In this document: positions 8,294 to 17,035 of the stretch, in pieces | Position numbering within the stretch: position 1 is the stretch's first letter | Layout: every line of letters begins with the position of its first letter | Assembly (NCBI RefSeq): GCF_008704205.1 | Contig: NZ_VXLC01000010.1 | Location: forward strand, 62,001-126,000 | Direction of reading: 5' to 3' | Origin: Nocardia colli | Lineage (GTDB): Bacteria > Actinomycetota > Actinomycetes > Mycobacteriales > Mycobacteriaceae | Length of the DNA stretch: 64,000 bases | Made by a program: the position numbers and the translations under genes | Notes under the pieces: generated by a model | Told to the model about the DNA's origin: nothing | Database searches by the model: none | The model's input: only the letters and a program-made list of their open reading frames with translations

Positions 8294-9175
8294 TTACTTC
8301 GCCCCGTTCTCGCCGGTCGAAGCCGCCTGCGCCTTCATCGACTTGGCGTTCATGCCGCCCAGCGAATCGGCGCCGACCTCGGCGTTGTGCGCGTGCGCGA
8401 AGTGATGCAGCCCGAACACCGAATCCATTCCGGTGCGCATGCCCATCTGATCCTCGGCCTGGTTGACCGCCTTCTTGGTCAGCGCGAGCCCGAATTGCGG
8501 CATGGTGCCGATCTTTTCGGCCAGCGCGAGCGTCTCCGCCTCCAGTTCGGCGCGCGGCACCACCCGGTTGACCATGCCCCACTCCTTGGCCTGCGCGGCC
8601 CCGAACCGGTCCCCGGTGAACAGGAACTCCTTGGCGGCGCGCGGCCCCATCACCCACGGGTGCGCGAAGTATTCGACCCCCGGAATGCCCATCCGCACAA
8701 CGGGATCGGAGAAGAACGCGTCGTCGGAGGCAATGATCAGATCGCACACCCAGGCCAGCATGAGCCCGCCCGCGATGCACGCGCCCTGCACCATCGCGAT
8801 GGTCGGCTTGGGGATCTCCCGCCAGCGCCGGCACATGCCGAGGTAGACCTCGAGCTCGCGGGCGAAGCGCTGATCGCCGCCGACCCGGTCGACGTGGTCC
8901 CACCACAGCGCGGCCTTGTTCGGGTAGTGGATGTGATGATCGCGCCCGGGAGTGCCGATGTCGTGCCCGGCGCTGAAGTGTTTCCCGTTGCCCGCCAGCA
9001 CGATCACGCCGACCTCGGGGTCCTCGACCGCGCGCTCGAAGGCGGCGTCGAGGGCGTAGGTCATCACCGAGTTCTGCGCGTTGCGGTAGTCCGGCCGGTT
9101 CAGCGTGACGATCGCCGTGCGGCCGCGCACCTCGTACGTGACCACGTCACCCTCGTCCGGGATCGGTTCCGACAT
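8294..9175 (-). CDS. Enoyl-CoA hydratase/isomerase family protein within the KstR2 operon
   Basis: A 293-residue crotonase-fold protein: RTAIVTLNRPDYRNAQN, the oxyanion-hole segment FSAGHDIG, and MVQGACIAGGLMLAWVCDL, with FFSDPVVRMGIPGVEYFAHP as the active-site region. It is longer than typical EchA proteins (about 250-265 residues) through an insertion after the first oxyanion loop and a C-terminal tail. It sits between fadD3 (TAATG overlap) and fadE31 (no gap), so it is certainly cotranscribed with HIP genes. The M. tuberculosis operon, as I recall it, has no hydratase here; it may hydrate an unsaturated HIP-derived CoA ester. Confidence 0.85.
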   Translation of the reverse strand: MSEPIPDEGDVVTYEVRGRTAIVTLNRPDYRNAQNSVMTYALDAAFERAVEDPEVGVIVLAGNGKHFSAGHDIGTPGRDHHIHYPNKAALWWDHVDRVGGDQRFARELEVYLGMCRRWREIPKPTIAMVQGACIAGGLMLAWVCDLIIASDDAFFSDPVVRMGIPGVEYFAHPWVMGPRAAKEFLFTGDRFGAAQAKEWGMVNRVVPRAELEAETLALAEKIGTMPQFGLALTKKAVNQAEDQMGMRTGMDSVFGLHHFAHAHNAEVGADSLGGMNAKSMKAQAASTGENGAK

Positions 9176-10728
9176 TACGAAATCTCCTCACGTAGTTGAC
9201 GCTTGAGCACTTTCCCGGCGGCGCTGTAGGGCAGCTGGTCACGGAATTCGACGAACCGCGGCACCTTGAAGTTGGCCAGCACGGTGGTGGCATGGGCGAG
9301 CACCTGGTCCGCGGTGAGCTGCGCGCCCGCCTTGCGGACCACGAAAGCCTTGCCCACCTCGCCCATTCGGGTGTCCGGCACCCCGATCACGGCGGATTCG
9401 GCGACGCCGTCGAGCCGCGCGAGGGCCTGCTCGATCTCGGCCGGATACACGTTGAACCCGCCGGAGATGTACATGTCCTTGAGCCGGTCGGTGATCTTCA
9501 GATAGCCGCGCTCGTCCACCGTGCCGACGTCGCCGGTGTGCAACCAGCCGTCGGAATCGATGGCCTCCGCGGTGCTTTCGGGATCGTCGAGGTAACCGAG
9601 CATCACGTTCGGCCCGCGCAGCAGCACCTCGCCGTTGGGCGCGAGCCGCAGTTCGAAGTCGGCGATCGGGCGGCCGCAGGTACCGGAAATGGTCTCGGCG
9701 TCGTCGTCCGGACGGCACATGGTGCCGAAGCCCGCCGCCTCGGACAGGCCGTACGCGGTGATGACCACCTCGAAGTCGAGCTCGGCGCGCATCCGCTCGA
9801 CCAGCACCACCGGCACGGTCGCCGCGCCGGTCACCGCGACCCGCAGCGTGCCGAGGTCGAACTCCGCGCGGTCCGGGTAGTCGAGCAGCGTCTGATAGAT
9901 GGTCGGCGGCCCGGGCAGCACGGTGATCTTCTCCTCGCTCACCAGCCGCATGGTGGCGGGCACGTCGAACACCGCCTGCGGGATGATCGCGGCCCCGGTG
10001 ACCAGGCAGGCCAGAATGCCCGCCTTATAGCCGAAGTTGTGGAAGAACGGGCTGACCACCAGATACCGATCGTCGCCGGTGAGCGTCGCGCACTCGGCCC
10101 AGGCGCGCACCACCGACAGCGCCTGCCGATGCGCGACCACGGTGCCCTTGCTGCGGCCGGTGGTGCCGGAGGTGAACAGGATGTCGGCGGTGTCCTCGGG
10201 ACTCACCGCCGTGGCGCGCGCCTCGGCTTCCGCGAGCGTGGCCTTCTCGGCGACCCCGGCCAGCTCGGACCAGTCGAACGCGGTCTCGTCGCCGGTCTTC
10301 GTGCCCGGCTCGACCGGGATGACGACGACCGTCTCGATGTCGAGTTCCGGTGCGGCCTTGCGCAATTCGGCGAGCCGATCGCGGCCGAGGAAGGTGCCGG
10401 CGATGAACAGCGCCCGCGCGTCGACCCGGACCAGGACGTCGGCCGCCTCGTCGGCGACATAGCGGGTGTTCAACGGGACCAGCGATGCGCCGGCATAGTG
10501 CGCGGCCAGCGCGGCGACCACCCAGTGGTGGGTGTTGGGCGCCCACATCGCGACCCGGTCGCCGGATTGCACGCCGCGCGCGATCAGCGCCCGCGCCACC
10601 TCCTGGACCGCCGCCAGCAGCTGGGTCCAGTCCAGTCGCACCGGGCCGTCGGCCAGGGCGGGAGCGGTGCCGAACGTGCGCGCGGCATGGTGCAGCGCCA
10701 GCGGTGTCGTCAGTGCAGGGGATGTCAC
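9175..10728 (-). CDS. fadD3: HIP-CoA synthetase FadD3 (AMP-forming acyl-CoA ligase)
   Basis: A 517-residue adenylate-forming ligase: P-loop-like ILFTSGTTGRSKGT at residues 184-197, then VVITAYGLSEAAGFGTMC, the GWLHTGDVG motif and C-terminal GKVLKRQLREE with the conserved Lys. FadD3 activates the propionate side chain of HIP, the steroid remnant left after rings A/B are lost, to its CoA thioester. The assignment rests on position: divergent from fadE30 across a KstR2 box and heading the fadE31-33 operon, as in M. tuberculosis. Start is GTG at 10728 with AAGGACAACC before it. Confidence 0.9.
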   Translation of the reverse strand: MTSPALTTPLALHHAARTFGTAPALADGPVRLDWTQLLAAVQEVARALIARGVQSGDRVAMWAPNTHHWVVAALAAHYAGASLVPLNTRYVADEAADVLVRVDARALFIAGTFLGRDRLAELRKAAPELDIETVVVIPVEPGTKTGDETAFDWSELAGVAEKATLAEAEARATAVSPEDTADILFTSGTTGRSKGTVVAHRQALSVVRAWAECATLTGDDRYLVVSPFFHNFGYKAGILACLVTGAAIIPQAVFDVPATMRLVSEEKITVLPGPPTIYQTLLDYPDRAEFDLGTLRVAVTGAATVPVVLVERMRAELDFEVVITAYGLSEAAGFGTMCRPDDDAETISGTCGRPIADFELRLAPNGEVLLRGPNVMLGYLDDPESTAEAIDSDGWLHTGDVGTVDERGYLKITDRLKDMYISGGFNVYPAEIEQALARLDGVAESAVIGVPDTRMGEVGKAFVVRKAGAQLTADQVLAHATTVLANFKVPRFVEFRDQLPYSAAGKVLKRQLREEIS

Positions 10729-10776
10729 GGTTGTCCTTACCGTCCGTGTTAGAGCACTTATGCAAGCGCCCTACAA

Positions 10777-10790
10777 AGCAAGTGCTTGGT
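10777..10790. promoter_or_regulatory. KstR2 operator between fadD3 and fadE30
   Basis: AGCAAGTGCTTGGT is an exact match to the published KstR2 consensus AnCAAGnnCTTGnT. It is centred in the divergent fadD3/fadE30 promoter region. The adjoining GGTAGGTTATCCTACC (10788-10803) is a second small inverted repeat reaching almost to the fadE30 start. HIP-CoA is the known KstR2 inducer. Confidence 0.92.
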
Positions 10791-10806
10791 AGGTTATCCT
10801 ACCGGC

Positions 10807-12021
10807 GTGGGTGCGATCCAGACCTCAGAATCCGACACCGCCGCGCAGGGCGGGCGGTTTTCCGCGACGCAAGACGCGCAATTCGCCGCCGACGTGCGCG
10901 AGTGGCTGGCGGAGAACCTGAACGGCGAATTCCGCGAACTGCGCGGGCTCGGCGGTCCAGGCCGCGAACACGAGGCGTTCGACGAGCGGCTCGCCTGGGA
11001 CCGGCATCTGGCCGCGGCGGGCTGGACCTGTCTCGGCTGGCCGAAGGAGTACGGCGGCCGCGAGGCGACCGTGCGCCAGCAGGTGATCTTCCACGAGGAG
11101 TACGCCAAGGCGAACGCGCCGGCCCGGGTCTCGCACGTCGGCGAGGAACTGCTCGGCCCGACCGTGCTCGCCTTCGGCACCCGGGCGCAGAAGGACCGCT
11201 TCCTGCCGGGCATCCGCACGGTGAGCGAGCTGTGGTGCCAGGGCTATTCGGAGCCGGGCGCCGGCTCGGACCTGGCCGCGATCACCACGGCGGCGCAGCT
11301 CGACGGCGACGAGTGGTCGATCAACGGCCAGAAGATCTGGACCTCGCTGGCCCACGTGGCCGACTGGTGCTTCGTGATCGCCCGCACCGAGCGCGGATCG
11401 GCGCGCCACCAGGGCCTGTCCTACCTGCTGGTTCCGATGAATCAGCCGGGCATCGACGTGCGCCCGATCATCCAGCTCACCGGCACCTCGGAGTTCAACG
11501 AGGTGTTCTTCGACAACGCGCGCACCGCCGCGGACCTAGTGGTCGGCGCGCCGGGCGAGGGCTGGCGGATCGCCATGGGCACACTGACCTTCGAGCGCGG
11601 CATCTCCACGCTCGGCCAGCAGATCAGGTTCGCCAGGGAACTCGCCGACGTCGAGGCGCTGGCCCGCCGGACCGGCGCCGCCGACAACCCGCTCATCGCC
11701 GACCGGATCGACCGGGCCTGGGTCGGGCTGCGCGTCTTGCGCGCGCACGCCATCCGCACCATGGAGGGCGCGGGCGTCGACGACGGGGGACAGGCCTCGG
11801 TGGCAAAGCTGTTGTGGGCCAACTGGCATCGCGGCCTCGGCGAACTCGCCATGGCGGTGCTCGGCCCGGCCGGCCTGGTGGCCGAGGAGAACGACCTGAA
11901 CGAATGGCAGCGGCTCTACCTGTTCACCCGCGCCGACACGATCTACGGAGGTTCGAACGAAGTGCAGCGCAACATCATCGCCGAGCGCGTGCTCGGCCTG
12001 CCGCGAGAGGCACGTCCGTGA
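10807..12021 (+). CDS. fadE30: Acyl-CoA dehydrogenase FadE30 (HIP-CoA dehydrogenase)
   Basis: A 404-residue acyl-CoA dehydrogenase with an ~20-residue leader before ATQDAQFAADVREWL. Signatures are CLGWPKEYGGREATVRQQ, CQGYSEPGAGSDLAA, and C-terminal IYGGSNEVQRNIIAERVLGL. The GTG at 10807 is used because the upstream open frame runs into the KstR2 operator. FadE30 is expected to introduce the first double bond in the CoA-activated propionyl side chain of HIP. GTGA overlap with ipdF. Divergent from fadD3, as in M. tuberculosis. Confidence 0.9.
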   Translation: MGAIQTSESDTAAQGGRFSATQDAQFAADVREWLAENLNGEFRELRGLGGPGREHEAFDERLAWDRHLAAAGWTCLGWPKEYGGREATVRQQVIFHEEYAKANAPARVSHVGEELLGPTVLAFGTRAQKDRFLPGIRTVSELWCQGYSEPGAGSDLAAITTAAQLDGDEWSINGQKIWTSLAHVADWCFVIARTERGSARHQGLSYLLVPMNQPGIDVRPIIQLTGTSEFNEVFFDNARTAADLVVGAPGEGWRIAMGTLTFERGISTLGQQIRFARELADVEALARRTGAADNPLIADRIDRAWVGLRVLRAHAIRTMEGAGVDDGGQASVAKLLWANWHRGLGELAMAVLGPAGLVAEENDLNEWQRLYLFTRADTIYGGSNEVQRNIIAERVLGLPREARP

Positions 12022-12812
12022 CCGATCTTTCTGTTGCGCCGCAGCCGGTTCCCGGGCACGGCCTGCTGACCGGGCGCACCGCCGTCATCACCGCGGCGGC
12101 GGGTACCGGCATCGGCTCGGCCACCGCGCGCAGGCTGCTCGCCGAGGGCGCCGACGTGGTCGTCTCCGATTGGCACGAGCGACGGCTGGCCGAGACCGCG
12201 ACCGAACTCGCGGCCGAGTTCCCGGACCGCAAGGTCGCCTCGATCGCCTGCGACGTGCAGCGTACCGAGCAGGTGAACGCGCTGGTGCGCGGCGCGGCCG
12301 AGGCGATCGGCCGGATCGACATCATGGTCAACAACGCCGGGCTCGGCGGCGAGACCCCGGTGGTCGACATGACCGACGAGCAGTGGGACCGCGTCCTCGA
12401 CATCACCCTCAACGGCACCTTCCGCTGCACCCGCGCCGCGCTCGGCTACTTCCGCGACGCGGGCCACGGCGGCGTGATCGTCAACAACGCCAGCGTGCTC
12501 GGTTGGCGCGCGCAGCACGGCCAAGCCCATTACGCCGCAGCCAAAGCCGGCGTGATGGCGCTGACCCGATGCAGTGCGGTCGAGGCGGCCGAACTCGGCG
12601 TGCGGATCAACGCGGTCGCGCCGAGCATCGCCCGGCACGCGTTCCTGGACAAGGTCAGCTCGACCGAGCTGCTCGACCGGCTCTCCGAGCGGGAAGCCTT
12701 CGGCCGGGCCGCCGAACCGTGGGAGGTCGCGGCCACCATCGCCATGCTGGCCAGCGACTACACCTCGTACCTGACCGGCGAGGTCGTCTCGGTCAGCAGC
12801 CAGCGCGCCTGA
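12018..12812 (+). CDS. ipdF: Short-chain dehydrogenase IpdF (HIP pathway)
   Basis: A 264-residue SDR: nucleotide loop in ITAAAGTGIGSATARR (residues ~24-39), DVQ and VNNAGLGG strands, and catalytic Tyr/Lys in HYAAAKAG; the C-terminus is the usual TSYLTGEVVSVSS. By synteny it corresponds to Rv3559c, implicated in interconverting the hydroxy and oxo forms of the C5 function of the HIP-derived CoA ester. It starts with GTG overlapping the fadE30 stop by 4 bp, so the two form an operon closed by a strong hairpin. Confidence 0.88.
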   Translation: MTDLSVAPQPVPGHGLLTGRTAVITAAAGTGIGSATARRLLAEGADVVVSDWHERRLAETATELAAEFPDRKVASIACDVQRTEQVNALVRGAAEAIGRIDIMVNNAGLGGETPVVDMTDEQWDRVLDITLNGTFRCTRAALGYFRDAGHGGVIVNNASVLGWRAQHGQAHYAAAKAGVMALTRCSAVEAAELGVRINAVAPSIARHAFLDKVSSTELLDRLSEREAFGRAAEPWEVAATIAMLASDYTSYLTGEVVSVSSQRA

Positions 12813-12819
12813 GCCGGTT

Positions 12820-12851
12820 CGGTTTCCCCGACACCGCAATTGGGGAAACCG
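12820..12851 (+). terminator. Terminator of fadE30-ipdF operon
   Basis: CGGTTTCCCC (12820-12829) pairs perfectly with GGGGAAACCG (12842-12851) around a 12-nt loop, 8 bp after the ipdF stop. Confidence 0.7.
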
Positions 12852-13287
12852 CGGCCGGCGATGCCCGGGGCGGGTCACACGGGCGCGGAGTCCCGCGGTG
12901 GGGCACGGCGTAGATCGTGTCCCAGGATTCTCCGGGTGGTGCCGGCCGCGGCCGGAGTCGCGGTGACGGGCCCCGCGCGCGCTCGGGCGATTCTCCGCGA
13001 TCTTCGCGCACCACCGGCGCCGCACACGGGAAATTCGGCGATCCGGCGTAGGCCGCAACATCTTTCGCTATCGGTTGCTCGAATCGCTTTCGCGTTGCCC
13101 GTCGTTGGCTACCCGGCACGTTCGCTCCGCCGCGACAGACTGGACGGACCGCACACCGCGCCAGAGTGCGATCGCCTTCCAGCTTCTGGCGCACATCGAG
13201 CAAATGGGCGGCTGATCAGGTAGAAAAGGCAGCGCCAGATGTCCCCGGGGTGTGCGATGCTGGTTGAGATCGGATCCCGCACTCTCC
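12852..13287. other. Long non-coding stretch, no gene recognised
   Basis: About 435 bp of GC-rich DNA between the ipdF terminator and the next gene. Short open frames on both strands lack ribosome sites and family-like sequence. M. tuberculosis carries a PPE gene near this position, but nothing resembling one is seen here. Confidence 0.5.
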
Positions 13288-13296
13288 AAAGGGGCG

Positions 13297-14031
13297 ATGG
13301 CTATGGGCCTGGATAGCCCAGCTGCCCGCGAACAACTGGAACTCGAATTGGTGCGCGAAGTGGTGCTAGCCAGGCGCAGGCTGGACAGCATGGTGCTCGC
13401 CGCGCTAACCCTTGGCGCCGAACTGATGGAGCACACCTCCGAATGTGCGACCGCGTTGCGCGCGGCCCAGATTCTCGAGCAGTACGCCGTCGACGAGCGC
13501 GAGGTGACCCGCGACCCGCGGGGCGCGCTGCGCGCCGACATGGCGCGAGATCGGGAGCGGGCCAAGCAGATCGGGCTCGGCTCCGATCCGGCGGAGGACG
13601 AGCAGGACCGGCGCAGGCATCGGCAGTCCGCGCTGCTGTGCGAGGTGCGCGCGGACCTGCTCGACGTGGTGGCCAAATGCCGCAAGTTCCGCTTCGATCG
13701 GGTGGCCTTCGACGAGGAGATCGCGCAGGGCCTGTGCGCCGCCACCGACAAGCTGGTGGTCGGCGCGGACATGGACACCTATCAGGCATGGCAGCGCGGC
13801 ATGGTGCTCAAGCTGATCGAGGAGCCGATGGCCTTCGGTCCGCCGCGGGTGATGGCGACCGTGGACGCCGGCCCGGGGCGCGGTCAGCTGACCGTCGAGT
13901 GGGACAGCTGCGAACGCCGGCTCGCGCTGGTGGCCCGAATGGCCAGAGCGGGTATCGCGCCGGTGGTGATCTGCGACCGGCTGCTAGCCGACCTATCGGT
14001 GTCCTCTCCGCTGCGCTATTCGGTCCGCTGA
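13297..14031 (+). CDS. Hypothetical protein, helical N-terminal half, inserted between ipdF and kstR2
   Basis: A 244-residue protein that I do not recognise. The start ATG at 13297 follows a strong Shine-Dalgarno (AAAGGGG at 13288-13294). The first ~165 residues look helical and highly charged (LELELVREVVLARRRLDS, ADMARDRERAKQIGLG, DRRRHRQSALLCEVRADLL); the last third (RVMATVDAGPGRGQLTVEWD onward) looks like strands. No signal peptide, membrane segment or catalytic motif is visible. It lies inside the KstR2 region, ~50 bp before the kstR2 operator, without a steroid-pathway counterpart that I know of. Cytoplasmic; function unknown. Confidence 0.75.
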   Translation: MAMGLDSPAAREQLELELVREVVLARRRLDSMVLAALTLGAELMEHTSECATALRAAQILEQYAVDEREVTRDPRGALRADMARDRERAKQIGLGSDPAEDEQDRRRHRQSALLCEVRADLLDVVAKCRKFRFDRVAFDEEIAQGLCAATDKLVVGADMDTYQAWQRGMVLKLIEEPMAFGPPRVMATVDAGPGRGQLTVEWDSCERRLALVARMARAGIAPVVICDRLLADLSVSSPLRYSVR

Positions 14032-14080
14032 ACAGACCTACTGCCCGGCCTTCGGCAAGCACATTGGCGCGCCACCCTGT

Positions 14081-14098
14081 ACCAAGCAAATGCTTGGT
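14081..14098. promoter_or_regulatory. KstR2 operator at its own promoter
   Basis: ACCAAGCA/TGCTTGGT form an 8-bp inverted repeat with a 2-bp centre. The core AGCAAATGCTTGGT differs from the consensus AnCAAGnnCTTGnT at one base. It ends 6 bp before the kstR2 ATG, so binding would block initiation of kstR2-fadA6. Confidence 0.88.
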
Positions 14099-14104
14099 TG
14101 TATT

Positions 14105-14725
14105 ATGGCCGATGTGACCGCACCCGAGGCTTCGAAATCCGCACGGCGCAATGAACTGCTCACGCTGGCGGCCGAACTGTTCGCCGAGCGTGGCCTGCGC
14201 GCCACCACCGTGCGCGACATCGCCGACGCGGCCGGAATTCTATCCGGGAGCCTCTACCACCACTTCGACTCCAAGGAGTCGATGGTCGACGAGATCCTGC
14301 GCGGCTTCCTCGACGAGCTGTTCGGGCACTACCGGGAGATCGTCGGCGCCGGGCTCAGCCCGCGAGACACCTTGGAAGCCTTGGTGATCGCGTCCTACCA
14401 GTCCTTCGACCGGCATCACGCCGCGGTGGCGATCTACCAGGCCGAGGCCAAGCGCCTGCGCACCGCCGAGCGGTTCACCTACATCGCCGACTACAACCGT
14501 GAATTCCGCGAGCTCTGGCACCGGGTGCTGACCAACGGCGTCACCGACGGCAGCTTCCGGCCCGAGATCGACGTCGAACTGGCCTACCGGTTCCTGCGCG
14601 ACACCGTGTGGGTCGCGGTGCGCTGGTACCAGCCGGGCGGCCCCATCACCGTGGACAACCTCGCCAAGCAATATCTGACCATCGTGCTCGACGGCCTCAC
14701 GCTTTCCGCCGGGCACACCACGTAG
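14105..14725 (+). CDS. kstR2: TetR-family repressor KstR2 of HIP catabolism
   Basis: A 206-residue TetR protein: N-terminal helix ARRNELLTLAAELFAERG, recognition HTH TTVRDIADAAGILSGSLYHH (residues 34-53) and the FDSKESMVDEIL turn; the C-terminal ligand domain ends in VAVRWYQPGGPI and LTIVLDGL. Length and sequence features fit KstR2. It is encoded directly behind a KstR2-like palindrome and ahead of fadA6, and two more such palindromes control the neighbouring HIP operons. HIP-CoA relieves repression in characterised homologues. The ATG at 14105 is only 6 bp from the operator, so the transcript may be leaderless. Confidence 0.92.
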   Translation: MADVTAPEASKSARRNELLTLAAELFAERGLRATTVRDIADAAGILSGSLYHHFDSKESMVDEILRGFLDELFGHYREIVGAGLSPRDTLEALVIASYQSFDRHHAAVAIYQAEAKRLRTAERFTYIADYNREFRELWHRVLTNGVTDGSFRPEIDVELAYRFLRDTVWVAVRWYQPGGPITVDNLAKQYLTIVLDGLTLSAGHTT

Positions 14726-14734
14726 GAGTTCTAG

Positions 14735-15928
14735 ATGTCTGCACCTTCCGCACCCCGCCGCCCCTACACCCCGCTGCGGGACGCCTACGTGATCGACGCG
14801 GTGCGCACCCCGGTCGGCAAGCGCGGCGGCGCGCTGGCCGCCGTGCACCCCGCCGACCTCGGCGCGGCCGCGCTGCGCGGGCTGCTGGACCGCAATCCGA
14901 TCGACCCGGGCAATGTCGACGACGTGATCGTCGGCTGCGTCGACAATGTCGGCCCGCAGGCCGGAAACGTCGGGCGCACCGCGTGGTTGGCCGCGGGCTA
15001 CCCGGAAGAGGTGCCCGGCGTCACCGTCGACCGGCAGTGCGGATCCAGCCAGCAGGCCATCAATTTCGGCGCGCAGGCGATCATGAGCGGCACCGCCGAG
15101 GTGATCGTCGCGGGCGGGTTGCAGAACATGAGCGCCATCCCGATCTCGGCCGCCATGTACGCGGGCAAGGAGTACGGCTTCGACTCGCCGTTCGTCGGTT
15201 CCGAAGGCTGGGATCACCGCTACGGCACCGCCGAGGTCACCCAGTTCAGGGCCGCGCAGCTGATCGCGGAGAAGTGGGACATCAGCCGGGAAGACATGGA
15301 GCGCTGGGCATTGCGCAGCCACGAGCGGGCGCGCGACGCGATCAAGAACGGCCGCTTCGACAAGGAGATCGTGCCGGTCGGCGACTTCTGGATCGATCAG
15401 GGACCGCGCGAGACCAGCCTGGAGAAGATGGCGTCGCTGCCGCCGCTGGCCGAGGGCAGCCCGCTGACCGCGGCCGTCGCCAGCCAGATCTCCGACGGCG
15501 CGAGCGCCACCCTGCTCGCCTCCGAATGGGCCGTCGAGGCCTACGGTTTGACGCCGCGGGCGCGCATCCATCACGTCAGCGCGCGCGGCGCCGACCCGAT
15601 CTTCATGCTCACCGCGCCGATCCCGGCGACCAAGTGGGCGCTGGAGAAAACCGGCCTGACCATCGACGACATCGACGTGGTGGAGATCAACGAGGCGTTC
15701 GCCCCGGTCGTGCTCGCCTGGCTGAAGGAGACCGGCGCGGACCCGGAGCGGGTCAACGTCAACGGCGGCGCGATCGCGCTCGGCCACCCGCTCGGCGCCA
15801 CCGGCGCAAAGCTTTTCGCCTCGCTGCTCAACGAACTGGAGCGGGTCGACGGCCGCTACGGCCTACTCACCATCTGCGAGGGCGGCGGCACCGCCAACGT
15901 CACCATCATCGAGCGCCTCGGCAGCTGA
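14735..15928 (+). CDS. fadA6: Thiolase FadA6 (HIP ring degradation)
   Basis: A 397-residue thiolase with the full catalytic set: nucleophile Cys102 in RQCGSSQQA, His351 in GGAIALGHPLGATG and Cys381 in TICEGGGTAN. It follows kstR2 with a 9-bp gap and a good ribosome site (TAGGAG). FadA6 is placed at the end of the C/D-ring pathway, thiolytically cleaving a beta-ketoacyl-CoA made after ring opening. Synteny with kstR2 supports this over the closely related side-chain thiolase FadA5, which is found separately at about 29 kb. Confidence 0.9.
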   Translation: MSAPSAPRRPYTPLRDAYVIDAVRTPVGKRGGALAAVHPADLGAAALRGLLDRNPIDPGNVDDVIVGCVDNVGPQAGNVGRTAWLAAGYPEEVPGVTVDRQCGSSQQAINFGAQAIMSGTAEVIVAGGLQNMSAIPISAAMYAGKEYGFDSPFVGSEGWDHRYGTAEVTQFRAAQLIAEKWDISREDMERWALRSHERARDAIKNGRFDKEIVPVGDFWIDQGPRETSLEKMASLPPLAEGSPLTAAVASQISDGASATLLASEWAVEAYGLTPRARIHHVSARGADPIFMLTAPIPATKWALEKTGLTIDDIDVVEINEAFAPVVLAWLKETGADPERVNVNGGAIALGHPLGATGAKLFASLLNELERVDGRYGLLTICEGGGTANVTIIERLGS

Positions 15929-15929
15929 G

Positions 15930-16820
15930 TCAGCCGGGCAGGCGGGCGGTGAGTTCGGCGGCGAGCCGGGCGAACCGCTCGTCGCCGGTGCGCCAGAGCA
16001 GGGCGGTGCGCACGTCGAGGTTGAGGTCTTCGACCGGGAGGAAACGGAATTCGGCCCGGTCGACGGCGTGCAGCCCCTCGGAATCGAAGGGCGCGACGAT
16101 GAAGCCGCGGGTCTGCCGCAGCATCATGAGCATGCCGTCGAGGGTCTTGAACCGGCCGCGGCCCGCGCTGATGCCTGCACCGGACAGCGTGGTTTCGGCG
16201 CGGTCGCCGAGGGCGAGTTCCCAGTGCTTGGGGCCTTGGATGTGGGTGAAGCCGCGTAAGTCGGCTACCCGCAGCGAGGTTCGGCCCTCGAACCGGGTGG
16301 ATTCGACCAGGACGCCGACCGGTTCGGTGGCGATGACCACCGACTCGACGCCCGATCCGGACGACGGGATGTGCGACAGGGCGAGGTCGATGTGCCGGCT
16401 GCGCAGGCCGGCCCCGATATCGGCGGAGCGCATCTGCTCCAGTGCGAAGGCGTATTCGGGGGCGAGCTCGGTCATCGCGGTGGTCAACCGGTGGCTGATC
16501 TCGGTGCCGAGCAGTTCGGGGACGGCGAGGCGTACGTCGATCGGCCGATCGTCCGGGGTGGATAGTCGCTCGCGTAGCGCGTCGAAGTCGGTGACGATCG
16601 AGGCGGCCAGGGGCACCAGCCGGGCGCCGGTCGGGGTCAGCCGGACGTGCCGGGTGGAGCGTTCGAACAGTGCTTCGCCGAGTTCGGTTTCCAAGGCCTT
16701 GATGCGCCGGCTCAACGGCGGAACGGACATCTGCAACGCCTGCGCCGCCTTGGTGAAATCGAGTTCCCGGGCGACCGTCAAGAAGTAGCGCAGCAGGTGG
16801 TGGATCTCCATTTGCGCCAT
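15930..16820 (-). CDS. LysR-family transcriptional regulator
   Basis: A 296-residue LTTR: winged HTH at residues 5-65 (LLRYFLTVARELDFTKAAQ, then PPLSRRIKALETELG) and a type-2 periplasmic-binding-like effector domain. It is convergent with fadA6 (1-bp gap) and divergent from the beta-propeller/dehydrogenase pair across ~215 bp, the standard LysR arrangement for controlling a divergent operon. Ligand unknown. It has no counterpart in the M. tuberculosis KstR2 region, so it came with the accessory pair. Confidence 0.9.
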   Translation of the reverse strand: MAQMEIHHLLRYFLTVARELDFTKAAQALQMSVPPLSRRIKALETELGEALFERSTRHVRLTPTGARLVPLAASIVTDFDALRERLSTPDDRPIDVRLAVPELLGTEISHRLTTAMTELAPEYAFALEQMRSADIGAGLRSRHIDLALSHIPSSGSGVESVVIATEPVGVLVESTRFEGRTSLRVADLRGFTHIQGPKHWELALGDRAETTLSGAGISAGRGRFKTLDGMLMMLRQTRGFIVAPFDSEGLHAVDRAEFRFLPVEDLNLDVRTALLWRTGDERFARLAAELTARLPG

Positions 16821-16914
16821 GGTAGCTATCTGACCTGACGATGCTTCAGTTGACCGCTCTGGACATTTCTCACATTTCGATCACTGCGATAAAGTCGCAG
16901 CTAGACGTCATTTT

Positions 16915-16942
16915 TTGACTATTATCAACGTGGACATAATGA
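16915..16942 (+). promoter_or_regulatory. Candidate promoter of the beta-propeller/dehydrogenase operon
   Basis: TTGACT (16915-16920) and TAATGA (16937-16942) are spaced 16 bp apart in an unusually AT-rich stretch upstream of the plus-strand operon and divergent from the LysR gene. An exact LysR box was not resolved. Confidence 0.4.
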
Positions 16943-17035
16943 CACTGTGGAACATGGTAGTTCCGTTAGCTGATCTATCGAATTAGCGTGGAAGTCGATC
17001 CGCCCGACGCAGGCGGCACACCATGGAGGTGCATC

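Noticed and set aside
6132..8906. A 924-residue open frame on the minus strand covering fadE32, fadE31 and echA
   Set aside because: Only its last ~340 residues are real (fadE32). The rest is Arg/Gly/Ala-rich out-of-frame translation of fadE31 and echA, a high-GC artefact.
10485..12812. A 775-residue frame running from fadD3 antisense through fadE30 into ipdF
   Set aside because: Only the last 264 residues (ipdF) show a family; the upstream part is out of frame with fadE30 and passes the KstR2 operator.
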